This document shows, piece by piece, positions 34,645-42,393 of a DNA stretch of 42,447 nucleotides (positions are counted from its first letter, which is position 1; each line of letters opens with the position of its first letter). The notes beneath the pieces were generated by a model, which saw nothing but the letters and a program-made list of their open reading frames with translations, did no database searches and was not told the DNA's origin. A program made the position numbers and the translations under genes. The stretch is taken from the NCBI RefSeq assembly GCF_009811415.1, contig NZ_BLIG01000043.1, positions 1 to 42,447 on the forward strand, read 5' to 3'. The DNA comes from Alteromonas sp. KUL106. Lineage in GTDB: Bacteria; Pseudomonadota; Gammaproteobacteria; Enterobacterales; Alteromonadaceae.

Positions 34645-34712
34645 ATACTAAAGGCTATAGAGAAGATATGTTGCTCTTAGCCTTTAGTATTAAAGGGCTG
34701 GACCCTTTTTTT
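34645..34712 (+). ncRNA. Possible small RNA: 13-base hairpin plus terminator
   Basis: ATACTAAAGGCTA (34645-34657) pairs perfectly with TAGCCTTTAGTAT (34678-34690). It is followed directly by a terminator hairpin AAAGGG/CCCTTT (34692-34708) with a T run. TTGAAT (34614-34619) with TATACC (34637-34642) at 17 bases could be a plus-strand promoter that overlaps the copy 2 box. Transcription is not shown, so this is a candidate only. Confidence 0.3.
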
Positions 34713-35051
34713 GTTAAGGAAAGGCGCCGACGAAAAAGTAGACATAAGATGTGTAAAACAAGGTTTTTTTGTTTTTTTCGCGTTATTTGCACTAAACAAA
34801 AACAAACAGAGCATGTATCCATAACAAAAGGAGCTTGGACGAAAGCGACGTTTTCATGGCAATTCAATCTAAGTATGTCGAAAACAAGTTATGGCAGTCT
34901 GATGATAATACTTCGATAAGATTGTTAAGATAGCCAAGCGTATAAAGCTGTGTGCTAAGAGCCGAGCGCCAAAAGCCTTATACAGAAAAACTGGTACAAA
35001 AAAGCAGCTGTCTTGCGATAGGCTTTTGAAGTGTATATAGCCAAGAAAAAA

Positions 35052-35116
35052 GCGACCCGAAGGTCGCCTTTAAAGTGCAGATTACTCTGCAACCATGTTG
35101 AATGGGTTCACATGGT
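35052..35116 (-). terminator. 3' hairpins and terminator of DUF3718 copy 3
   Basis: Hairpin ACCATGT/ACATGGT (35092-35098 with 35110-35116), hairpin TGCAGA/TCTGCA (35076-35091) and terminator GCGACC/GGTCGC with a TTCG loop (35052-35067), followed by six T on the minus strand. Confidence 0.85.
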
Positions 35117-35126
35117 GTGAAAAAGG

Positions 35127-35519
35127 TTACAGTCGATCTTTAATTACTGCTGCAATAGGGTTGTCTTGAAGACCATTTTCAGCCACCCAAGCCTGTAGCG
35201 TCTTCCCGTCAGCTTCCGGTGCTTCTAAATCACTTTTCGGCATTTTTTTAACGAGTAGTTCGCCAGCTTCAACAGCATTGCTAAGAAGTGCTGTGCGAAT
35301 GAGACTGTTTCCACTGCAGCTAATACCTGAGTAATAGTCTTTCAGCTTCATGCGATAATCTGATTCTACAGAACGCATTTTTTTGCGCAGTTCGCCTTTA
35401 TCGTCTGCTTGCACGATGGTACATATATTTGCAAGCGCCTCGCTCAAGTCAGCCTGTGCCACGCCCGACACACCGAATGTCGCAGCGATAACAAGAGAAG
35501 TTTTAACGATTTTCAACAT
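35127..35519 (-). CDS. DUF3718 secreted protein, copy 3
   Basis: A 130-residue relative starting MLKIVKTSLVIAATFGVSGV. It is the most divergent copy, but keeps the core ICTIVQADDKGELRKKMRSV, both cysteines, the YYSGISC segment and TLQAWVAENGLQ. The tail (PIAAVIKDRL) and the residues around the signal peptide differ. Copies 1 and 2 are closer to each other, so copy 3 branched first. Same promoter layout and 3' hairpins. Confidence 0.87.
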   Translation of the reverse strand: MLKIVKTSLVIAATFGVSGVAQADLSEALANICTIVQADDKGELRKKMRSVESDYRMKLKDYYSGISCSGNSLIRTALLSNAVEAGELLVKKMPKSDLEAPEADGKTLQAWVAENGLQDNPIAAVIKDRL

Positions 35520-35565
35520 GGTTAATTCCTCAGGTATTTCAAAGTTAGTTTATTTGTTGGCGAAG

Positions 35566-35629
35566 ATTAAACGACATAATTAAACGCTTGAATACAACGA
35601 GGGTGATACTCAGGTATACCGTTGTATAC
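35566..35629 (-). promoter_or_regulatory. Promoter and palindromic box of DUF3718 copy 3
   Basis: GTATAC-CGTT-GTATAC (35614-35629), flanked by G and C so that the arms extend to GGTATAC and GTATACC. -10 TTTAAT is the complement of 35566-35571, and spacing between centres is again 53.0 bases. The -35 position is poor (TATTCA), as expected for an activated promoter. Confidence 0.7.
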
Positions 35630-35644
35630 CCTTTTTTTGGAGGC

Positions 35645-35667
35645 AAAAAACGCCCCAGTGGGGCGTT
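35645..35667 (-). terminator. Terminator of the LysR gene
   Basis: AACGCCCC and GGGGCGTT form an 8-base stem with a 3-base loop; on the minus strand it ends in a T run. It lies 22 bases after the LysR stop and just before the copy 3 box. Confidence 0.9.
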
Positions 35668-35688
35668 ATAGAATACATCAAGACACAA

Positions 35689-36591
35689 TCAGTGCGGCTT
35701 AAAGTTGCTCGCGACTTCCATTATCTGTTCACGCATCCACATGTGTGCATAATCATGGTCTGCGCTGACATGCCAATATAAATAATATTCCACCGGAGGA
35801 AGATCGAAGGGCATCTCATAAATAGCAAGGTCATAATGTTTCGCTAAATGAAATGGCAAGCACGCTATCAAATCGGTTTTTACAATTGTGCTTGGGACAG
35901 TAAGGAAGTGCTGACCGCGCATGACTTCTTTTCTTCTCTTTCCCATTTTGTCTAGAGCAACATCAATAGGACCTGCGCCGGATTTCCGTTGAGAAACGTT
36001 AATATGACCTAATCGAAGAAAAGTATTTAAGTCTAAACCGTTTTTAAGTGCAGGATGATTCTTACGTGCCAAGACAACAAACCTGTCCTGCGCTATTTTT
36101 TCCTTGCACAAATGAGGGTCAGTAAAGGTTGATGCATCCGCAAAAAAATCGAGTGTTCCCGCTGCCATAGCAGATACCACTTGGCTTCGGGGGATTTCGT
36201 AGTTGGTTAAGCCTATGTTTGGAGCCAGATTTTGAAGTCTTGCAACTAATCGAGGCATGATACTGGCCTCTAGTAAATCTCGGCTGGCAAAATTAAAAGA
36301 CTTCTCTGCCGTAAGTGGATCGAACGTGTGGCTTTCCTGCACACTTTTTCGAAGAAGCGCTAACGCCTGTCGCGCAGGTACAATGATATTTTGCGCAACG
36401 GGTGTAGGTGTCATGCTGTGCCCAGTTCGTACGAAAAGCGGATCGTTGAGCATTTCTCTCAATCTTGCTAGAGAGTTACTCACCGCCGGTTGGGTGATAC
36501 ACAATACATCAGCAGCCTTGGTTAAGCTCCCCGCCGTATAGATGGCGTCGAATACTGCGAATAAGTTCAAGTCAATTCTATTGAGATTCAT
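35689..36591 (-). CDS. LysR-family transcriptional regulator
   Basis: A 300-residue regulator. The winged helix-turn-helix (about 5-65) reads DLNLFAVFDAIYTAGSLTKA then ADVLCITQPAVSNSLARLR, followed by the linker helix and a substrate-binding domain (LVARLQNLAPNIG to the end). The ATG at 36591 is chosen because AGGA precedes it at 6 bases; 29 extra residues in the longer frame do not fit the family. It is divergent from the MaoC-like gene, the usual arrangement for a LysR target, so it probably controls that gene. No effector can be read. Confidence 0.92.
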   Translation of the reverse strand: MNLNRIDLNLFAVFDAIYTAGSLTKAADVLCITQPAVSNSLARLREMLNDPLFVRTGHSMTPTPVAQNIIVPARQALALLRKSVQESHTFDPLTAEKSFNFASRDLLEASIMPRLVARLQNLAPNIGLTNYEIPRSQVVSAMAAGTLDFFADASTFTDPHLCKEKIAQDRFVVLARKNHPALKNGLDLNTFLRLGHINVSQRKSGAGPIDVALDKMGKRRKEVMRGQHFLTVPSTIVKTDLIACLPFHLAKHYDLAIYEMPFDLPPVEYYLYWHVSADHDYAHMWMREQIMEVASNFKPH

Positions 36592-36823
36592 AACTAATCC
36601 TTTAAGAGCGAATGCCCTGAAAAAAGCCAATAGATGAAAAAGCGCTGGATAACGGCTCAGCGTAAATAATTGCAACACATTACGGTATTGCTACATAGCA
36701 TCTACGATTAATTTACCTTAGTGTAACAAGAATATTTATAAATACCTATTATTAAAAGTTAATTGAAACATTCAAGTGAATAATAGTAGTTTTGATATTA
36801 TTGAATACAAATGAGACGTGAAA
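36592..36823. promoter_or_regulatory. LysR-maoC divergent control region
   Basis: 232 bases, AT-rich. It contains the inverted repeat AATAATA/TATTATT (36779-36785 with 36796-36802, 10-base spacer) just before the MaoC-like gene. LysR sites are often T-N11-A dyads; I found no single clear one. The region should hold both promoters. Confidence 0.4.
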
Positions 36824-37288
36824 ATGAAAACACTTTTGGATTTGTCGATAGGTGAGAAGCTAGAACAGCCTGAGTGGCTAATGGTGACTCAGGACATGAT
36901 TAACCAGTTTGCAGACGCAACAGGCGATCATCAATGGATCCACTTAGACACCGCTCGTTGCGAACAAGAAAGCCCCTTTAAGTCTACAATTGCGCACGGG
37001 TTTCTAAGCGCTAGTCTTATGCCGAAGGCATTTGCTGAAGTGATAGCACCCAGTGATATGATTGCTTCAATGATAAACTATGGCATCGACAAATTGCGCT
37101 TCCTTGAACCGGTTAAAAGCAATGATTCAATCAAATACCAGTTTAGTCTTGTCGAGGTGACTGAAAAGCCCCAGGGTAAACTGTTCAAAGTTGATGCATC
37201 ATGTTTGCTTAAGTCGAGTGGCAACCCTGCTTTAGTCGGCAGCTTTTTGATGCTAGCAGTTTTGAACAATACCAGTCCGCATAGATAA
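36824..37288 (+). CDS. MaoC/NodN-family hydratase-like protein
   Basis: A 154-residue hot-dog-fold protein with FADATGDHQWIHLD, the hydratase-2 motif with Asp and His at the catalytic spacing of R-specific enoyl-CoA hydratases, then IAHGFLSASLMP. The TGDHQWIH form is that of NodN-like members. Substrate unknown, likely an acyl-CoA. ATG at 36824 is preferred; a GTG lies two codons upstream. Divergent from the LysR gene. Confidence 0.85.
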   Translation: MKTLLDLSIGEKLEQPEWLMVTQDMINQFADATGDHQWIHLDTARCEQESPFKSTIAHGFLSASLMPKAFAEVIAPSDMIASMINYGIDKLRFLEPVKSNDSIKYQFSLVEVTEKPQGKLFKVDASCLLKSSGNPALVGSFLMLAVLNNTSPHR

Positions 37289-37370
37289 ACATTACGGCCC
37301 GTTGTGAACGGATATCCCTTTGTACTCGTGTACCCATTTTTATGGTTTGTCTAAGGGGATGGCCTTATAG

Positions 37371-37412
37371 AAAAGCCTGACTGAGGCGTGCGCTACTCTT
37401 CAGGCTTTTTTA
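37371..37412. terminator. Terminator between the MaoC-like and entericidin-like genes
   Basis: AAAAGCCTGA (37371-37380) pairs with TCAGGCTTTT (37400-37409) around a 19-base loop. Six T follow on the plus strand and four on the minus strand, so it can end both convergent transcripts. Confidence 0.85.
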
Positions 37413-37448
37413 ATGAATTGCCCTCTGCACTTGGGCGTTTCACGAGGT

Positions 37449-37613
37449 TTAATTTGCAGCTTCTTCCGCGCCTTCTTCTACCGCTTCTCCAGCGCTCTGA
37501 ATATCCTTGCCTGCGCCTTCAATTGTTGCGCAGCCACCAAAACTACCTAGGCTTGCTGCAATGATAAGCGCTAGGAATGCATGCTTACGTGTATTTGAAT
37601 TTAACATTTCCAT
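37449..37613 (-). CDS. Entericidin-like small lipoprotein
   Basis: A 54-residue lipoprotein precursor, MEMLNSNTRKHAFLALIIAA at its start. The lipobox is FGGC (Cys28); the mature peptide CATIEGAGKDIQSAGEAVEE is the pattern of entericidin A/B. Entericidins are small outer-membrane or periplasmic lipoproteins thought to act as a toxin/antidote pair and in stress; activity here is not shown, and the GAGKDI core could also be a general small-lipoprotein theme. GGAG lies 6 bases before the ATG. It starts 17 bases after the mscS stop, so they share a transcript. Only one copy is present. Confidence 0.85.
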   Translation of the reverse strand: MEMLNSNTRKHAFLALIIAASLGSFGGCATIEGAGKDIQSAGEAVEEGAEEAAN

Positions 37614-37630
37614 GGGTTTCTCCTTTCTAT

Positions 37631-38617
37631 TTACTCTTCACTAGGTTGACTTGAATCGTTACCTGCTTTTTTTTCCGACCTTGATTGTGTCGAAGTTGAA
37701 CTATTACTAACTGTTTCGCGTGCTTGTTGTCGATTGATCATGGCATCAAGCTTGTCGCCGCCTTTGGCATTGAAATCCAATGTTCTGATAGGAAATGGAA
37801 TAAGAATATCGTTTTCCTCTAATACCGTCTTAACCGTGCTAATGGCATCATGGCGAACCACCATGAAGCCAGGGTCACCTGGATATCGAATCCAAAACCA
37901 AAGGAGGAGGTTTATACTAGAATCGCCGAAAGATTCTGCGTAAACCGCGGTTTCCTCTTTTTTAATAACGTAATCTTTAGTATTCATTGCCTCTGTGATG
38001 ACTTTTGCTGCCTGTTCAATGTCATCTGCATAAGAGATACCAACCGGCACCTCTATTCTTCTGTATCCCAAATATGAGTAATTGGTTAATATATTGCGAA
38101 ATAATATCTTGTTAGGAATAACTTCTAACTGTCCGTAGAACGTCTCAACCAATGTGTTTCGGAGGTTGATTTCTTTCACATTTCCGAACACGCCCTCAGC
38201 CTCTATGACGTCACCAATGTCAAAGGGTTTTCTGATTCCCATTGCTACACCGGCAATAAAGTTTTCTGTCATATCTTGAAAAGCGAAGCCAACGGCTAAG
38301 CCGACAATACCCGCACCGGCCAAAAGTGATGTTACGGTCCCTTTGAGGCCAACAAAATCTAACGCAATGAAAATACCTGCGACCAGAATAATGGCTTTGA
38401 TGATAGACGTGAGGAGGCCTGCTATTTGACGTGACTCGAAGGTACGTCGCATAAGCTTTCCCACCACATTGCCTATGACCTTTGCAACAATGCCAAATAA
38501 GATAGCGATAAGAAAAGCGACCACGATATTTGGGAGCAGTGTAATGCCTCCTTCGACCCAACTTTCAAGCTTTTCGCTTAAGAGCTTATATACCTCATCG
38601 ACCTTTGGAAACTCCAT
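37631..38617 (-). CDS. Small-conductance mechanosensitive channel (MscS family)
   Basis: A 328-residue inner-membrane channel that releases solutes when the membrane is stretched. Three membrane helices are visible (about 25-50, 65-90 and the pore helix 93-120, with GAGIVGLAVGFAFQDMTENFIAG rich in Gly/Ala as in MscS TM3), then the beta domain (GDVIEAEGVFGNVKEI) and the alpha/beta cytoplasmic part. An extra polar tail of about 35 residues follows the core. ATG at 38617 is preferred to GTG at 38632 since GAGAGG precedes it. Confidence 0.92.
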   Translation of the reverse strand: MEFPKVDEVYKLLSEKLESWVEGGITLLPNIVVAFLIAILFGIVAKVIGNVVGKLMRRTFESRQIAGLLTSIIKAIILVAGIFIALDFVGLKGTVTSLLAGAGIVGLAVGFAFQDMTENFIAGVAMGIRKPFDIGDVIEAEGVFGNVKEINLRNTLVETFYGQLEVIPNKILFRNILTNYSYLGYRRIEVPVGISYADDIEQAAKVITEAMNTKDYVIKKEETAVYAESFGDSSINLLLWFWIRYPGDPGFMVVRHDAISTVKTVLEENDILIPFPIRTLDFNAKGGDKLDAMINRQQARETVSNSSTSTQSRSEKKAGNDSSQPSEE

Positions 38618-38632
38618 AACCCTCTCAATCAC

Positions 38633-39035
38633 CGTCTAAATTAACCCATATCTTTCAAATTTCATTCCTACAATTTAGATTCTCTATCCTTCTGAAATTT
38701 AATTGTTTTATTTTATTTTTCGGACGTTGGAGAAAAGCAGGTGTGTATGAATTACCGACGTATTGAAACATGTTCCTATAAACGTGTTGGAGGTTTTATA
38801 GGAAACGTCTCGGTATTAGCCATAAGTCTATCTGGTCTGACCATGTGTAAAATTAATGTAAACATATTATTCACAATAAATTTACAAACATGGATATCGG
38901 GCATAGTATCAATCGGGTAGGTCACAATTTGTGGATGGCCTATCAATATAACAACACAAAATCGAACAGCCTGTTGCTAGCGGAAAGTGTGGGTAGTAGT
39001 GCCGGTAGTGATAAGCCCAGATTTGGAATCACACT
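38633..39035. other. 403-base region upstream of the TonB receptor
   Basis: Divergent promoters of mscS and the receptor. A 57-codon frame at 38747-38920 is open but has no recognised pattern. An inverted repeat is listed separately, and TGTAAA occurs several times near 38850-38880 with a matching TTTACA. Confidence 0.45.
38773..38804. promoter_or_regulatory. 10-base inverted repeat upstream of the TonB receptor
   Basis: TTCCTATAAA (38773-38782) and TTTATAGGAA (38795-38804) form a perfect inverted repeat with a 12-base spacer, about 230 bases before the receptor start. ACGT follows each arm (ACGTG and ACGTC). It could be an operator for a dimeric regulator or a hairpin. Confidence 0.5.
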
Positions 39036-41729
39036 ATGAAATTTAAAACGCGTAAGACAGCAGTTGCCGCCATGGTTGGTACTGCTTTATTTTGTTCTCC
39101 TTATCTTGCATCAGCCCAAGAAGCTGAAGTAGAAAACGAGCAAGAAGCTAAGAAAGACGTTGAACTCATTCTTGTTACCGGAAGCTTTGTTCGTCGAAGC
39201 GAGAATTTTGAATCTCCTTCGCCGCTAGCGGTTGTCGACAGTGTCGCCATTGATTCTATTGGTGCGAAAAACATCGCCGATATCACCCAAACACTCACCA
39301 TTAATACAGGCGCGGAAAATAACCCTGACGCGTTTACGCAAAATGCGACTGCGGGCACATCGAATATTAACCTTCGCGGTCTTGGCGTTGCCTCTACATT
39401 AGTATTGTTAAACAACAAACGTCAGGTTGTTAACGCTCAGCCAACAAACGAAGGTCTAAACTTTGTCGATACGAGTTCACTAGTTCCTATGATAGCTATT
39501 GATCGTATGGAAGTAGTGAAAGACGGTGCTTCTGCGTTGTACGGCTCTGATGCTGTCGCCGGTGTGGTGAACTTCATCACCAAACGAAATTACGAAGGTG
39601 CTATGGTAAGTGTTGACTACCAAGATGGTGCACACGGCGATAATAAAGAATATGTCCTTCAGGGTCTGTGGGGCGCAACGGGCGACAAAGGTAATGTCAT
39701 AGCCGCTATTAGTTATACGAATCGCTCTCCACTCTTCATTAGCGATAGACGCTTAAGCCGCCCCCAAGATGATACCAGTGCACTGGGTAATCCTGCGAGT
39801 TTCTTCATCGCGCCAGGCGTGCCTGTTATTGATCCGTTTGGGTGTGAAGAGTTCGGAGGTTTCCCGCAAGTATTAGCGCCAGCAGGCACAATTCCTGGGC
39901 TTGATGTTGGCCTCTGTGGTTTCGACTTTGGGCCCTACTATTCTTATGTGCCTGATGAAAGCCGTATCAATGCGTACACACGTGCTGAGTACGAATTTAC
40001 AGACGACATCACATGGACAACCGAAATTGGCATGGCACGAAACCGCGCTGAGCGCGGCGGTGCACCGAGCTTCCCTATTTTGACTGCACCGGTGGTGCCA
40101 GATTATCACCCACAAAACCCCTTTGGACGTTCTGTTGCATTCTTTGGCCGAGCTGAAGGGAATGGACAGCCTGGTGATGCTGCAAACACTGAGTCAGATA
40201 CTTTCCGCTTTAGCACAAACTTACAGGGTGTTACTGACAGCGGTTTCTGGGAAGTCAGTTACACAAGAGCAGTCAATGACTTTGTATTTTCAGTACCCGA
40301 TGTAATGAACACTGAATTTCAACTCGCGTTGTTAGGTTTCGGTGGTTCAGACTGTAACCCAGTATTGGGAACGCCAGGTGAGGGGAGCTGCCAGTTCTTC
40401 AATCCATTTGCAACGTCTTACACGAGCGCGCCTAATTCAGACTATGTAATTAGTTCGTTTACGGGCAAGCAAGTTATTGACTCTAAGTCTGATTTAGAGG
40501 TATTCGAAGCGTTTACCTCGTTCGATACCTTCGAAATGAGCGGCGGTTATGCAGCGCTTGCACTCGGGGTTCAATATCGTGAAAACAGCCTGAGACAGGA
40601 TTACGATGAGTTATCGAACCAAGATAGTTTTACCTTTGTCATTGGTAACCCTGATTTAGATGGAAGCCAAGATGTTTGGGCAGCCTTTGGAGAACTAGCA
40701 TTACCGGTAAATGACGAACTCGATGTGCAGTTGGCCGTTCGTTATGAAGATTACGGCGGTAGCATCGGTAGTACAGTCGATCCTAAGCTAGCGATATCAT
40801 GGCGCGCTTCCGACGAGTTTTCACTACGCGGCTCTATATCTACATCGTTCAGAGCTCCGACTGTATTCCTAGCACAAGGGGGCGCTACCTCTTTACAACA
40901 AGTTGTTGACCCCGTCCAAGGTGCACAGGCATTTGTTGCTGTGCGTACATCAGGTAATGAGGACTTAAAACCTGAAGAATCTACAGCATACAATATAGGT
41001 TTCTCCTACGAGCCGTTCAGAGACTTATCAATTGAGGTCGATTATTGGAACTTTGAATTTGAAGATTTGATCATTCAAGAAAACGCGCAAGCGTTGCTGA
41101 ATGCTGATCCGACCGATACTACGCGGATTGTACGTGCAGGTGACCCTGTATCAGGGCCAGTATTACAGATTAACAACACGTATGTTAATGCAAGTTCACT
41201 GGAAACATCGGGTATAGACTTCGTTTCAAGCTACAAAATGGAAACAGAGCTTGGGAACTTTACACCTACCATTCAAGCTACTTACATTACCAAGTATGAC
41301 TTGAACGATCCTCAAGCCGGGGATATCGATGGTGCGGGTCGCCGTAACTTTAATAACATCGGTGTTTCATCGCCAGAGTTACGCATGAATATTGGCCTCA
41401 ACTGGCAGAATGATGTACATGCTGCAAACCTGTTCTTGCGTTATGTCTCTTCTTACGACGATGATCAAAACTGTGCAGATGGCACGAGTAACACCGGTGG
41501 ATGTGCAAATGGTTTCTATGAAATTGACAGCATGTTGACGGTTGATGCTCAGTACAACATTGACTTAGGTAGCGTATTTGATACGGATCAAAGTTATGTA
41601 CTGACGTTGGGTGGAATCAATCTATTTGATGAAGAACCACCGCAAGTGTTTACAAACAGTGGCTTCGATTCGAAAGTACACGATCCACGTGGTCGTCAAA
41701 TTTACGCAAGGTTAGCAATAGAATTTTAA
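39036..41729 (+). CDS. TonB-dependent outer-membrane receptor
   Basis: An 897-residue receptor that brings a ligand across the outer membrane with energy from TonB. It has a signal peptide (cut after ASA, about residue 27), a plug domain whose start VELILVTGSFVRR resembles a TonB box region, then NINLRGLG, VVKDGASALYGSDAVAGVVNF and a 22-strand barrel ending in aromatic Phe (IYARLAIEF), as expected for insertion by the Bam complex. The ELI-type plug start and length are common in Alteromonadales receptors for plant or algal polymers and other organics; the ligand cannot be told. No neighbouring uptake or hydrolase gene. Confidence 0.93.
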   Translation: MKFKTRKTAVAAMVGTALFCSPYLASAQEAEVENEQEAKKDVELILVTGSFVRRSENFESPSPLAVVDSVAIDSIGAKNIADITQTLTINTGAENNPDAFTQNATAGTSNINLRGLGVASTLVLLNNKRQVVNAQPTNEGLNFVDTSSLVPMIAIDRMEVVKDGASALYGSDAVAGVVNFITKRNYEGAMVSVDYQDGAHGDNKEYVLQGLWGATGDKGNVIAAISYTNRSPLFISDRRLSRPQDDTSALGNPASFFIAPGVPVIDPFGCEEFGGFPQVLAPAGTIPGLDVGLCGFDFGPYYSYVPDESRINAYTRAEYEFTDDITWTTEIGMARNRAERGGAPSFPILTAPVVPDYHPQNPFGRSVAFFGRAEGNGQPGDAANTESDTFRFSTNLQGVTDSGFWEVSYTRAVNDFVFSVPDVMNTEFQLALLGFGGSDCNPVLGTPGEGSCQFFNPFATSYTSAPNSDYVISSFTGKQVIDSKSDLEVFEAFTSFDTFEMSGGYAALALGVQYRENSLRQDYDELSNQDSFTFVIGNPDLDGSQDVWAAFGELALPVNDELDVQLAVRYEDYGGSIGSTVDPKLAISWRASDEFSLRGSISTSFRAPTVFLAQGGATSLQQVVDPVQGAQAFVAVRTSGNEDLKPEESTAYNIGFSYEPFRDLSIEVDYWNFEFEDLIIQENAQALLNADPTDTTRIVRAGDPVSGPVLQINNTYVNASSLETSGIDFVSSYKMETELGNFTPTIQATYITKYDLNDPQAGDIDGAGRRNFNNIGVSSPELRMNIGLNWQNDVHAANLFLRYVSSYDDDQNCADGTSNTGGCANGFYEIDSMLTVDAQYNIDLGSVFDTDQSYVLTLGGINLFDEEPPQVFTNSGFDSKVHDPRGRQIYARLAIEF

Positions 41730-41748
41730 GTTTATTGCTTGTTAGATG

Positions 41749-41775
41749 AAGCCGGCTTTTAAAGCCGGCTTTTTT
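41749..41775 (+). terminator. Terminator after the TonB receptor
   Basis: AAGCCGGCTTT and AAAGCCGGCTT are perfectly paired, followed by a T run ending at 41775. It ends the receptor transcript 20 bases after its stop. Confidence 0.93.
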
Positions 41776-41892
41776 GTAAACTAAATACACCACACATCTT
41801 TTCACGTTTTCCGTGCATCTGTTTTCTAATCTCATTCACATTATTTAAAGTAACGATACAAGACTTACAAAAAAAGATACATGGAGATGAGC

Positions 41893-42195
41893 ATGCCGAC
41901 GAAACTAGCAGATGATGCTATTGCTAACAAACTGAATGAGCTGAACGACCTAGTTACCGATGATGTGCATTGGGAACGAGATGGCGACAGCATAAAAAAA
42001 ACGTTCAAATTTAAAAGTTTTATCCGAGCATTTGGATGGATGTCGCAAATAGCAATTTGGGCCGAAAAGCTTAAACATCACCCCGAGTGGTTTAACGTTT
42101 ATAACAAAGTAGAGGTGACGCTAACGACTCATGATGCCGGTGGGCTGACTGAACTCGACTTTTCACTGGCTGAAAAGATGGAAAAATTTAAATAA
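41893..42195 (+). CDS. phhB: Pterin-4a-carbinolamine dehydratase
   Basis: Recycles the tetrahydrobiopterin-type cofactor of phenylalanine hydroxylase by dehydrating 4a-hydroxytetrahydropterin. The 100-residue protein has the family signature around EKLKHHPEWFNVYNKVEVTL with HHP and the later TTHDAGGLTELD. ATG at 41893 is chosen because GGAG lies 6 bases before it, although in-frame ATG codons exist at 41881 and 41887. No phhA gene is in the window, so it stands alone here. Confidence 0.93.
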   Translation: MPTKLADDAIANKLNELNDLVTDDVHWERDGDSIKKTFKFKSFIRAFGWMSQIAIWAEKLKHHPEWFNVYNKVEVTLTTHDAGGLTELDFSLAEKMEKFK

Positions 42196-42209
42196 ATTGG
42201 CGTAGTCCT

Positions 42210-42265
42210 CTAGGGCGTGTTGAACTTTGCTGTGCATTTTTGCTGTAAAGTTCAACACGCCCTAG
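42210..42265. repeat. Long-stem hairpin repeat after phhB
   Basis: CTAGGGCGTGTTGAACTTT (42210-42228) is perfectly complementary to 42247-42265, giving a 19-base stem around an 18-base loop. The left arm matches the stretch at 18690 except for two extra T there. It could act as terminator for phhB, but its second copy suggests an interspersed repeat. Confidence 0.85.
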
Positions 42266-42365
42266 GTTTTAAGGAATAAAAATCGCGTTGTAGTACTAAC
42301 TTTGCACATATTGCTCAATTAAGCTGCGAACAGTCAGAAAAATGAAATATTTCGTTGTTAAGCAC

Positions 42366-42393
42366 TTGTGTTGAGTAAGTCCCTATGTATAAT
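42366..42393 (+). promoter_or_regulatory. Strong promoter reading out of the window
   Basis: A perfect -10 TATAAT (42388-42393) with -35 TTGTGT (42366-42371), 16 bases apart. GC-rich CGCACC follows the -10, as is common at stable-RNA promoters under stringent control. The transcript would start near 42400 and run off the right edge. A direct repeat TTAAACGATT (42417-42426 and 42431-42440) lies in its start region. The gene it serves is not visible. Confidence 0.6.

Larger units (their letters stand above)
34522..35126. other. 605-base gap between DUF3718 copies 2 and 3
   Basis: Holds the copy 2 promoter and box on the left and the 3' hairpins of copy 3 on the right. The middle (about 34715-35040) is AT-rich and shows no gene; the open frames at 34655-34867 and 34668-34919 look like chance. 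A strong hairpin with a plus-strand terminator is listed separately. Confidence 0.5.

Noticed and set aside
34655..34919. Open frames on both strands between DUF3718 copies 2 and 3
   Set aside because: They overlap each other in AT-rich sequence, include the hairpin arms and resemble no family.
38747..38920. 57-codon frame upstream of the TonB receptor
   Set aside because: It contains the perfect inverted repeat and a hydrophobic AT-driven sequence with no family; more likely a control region.
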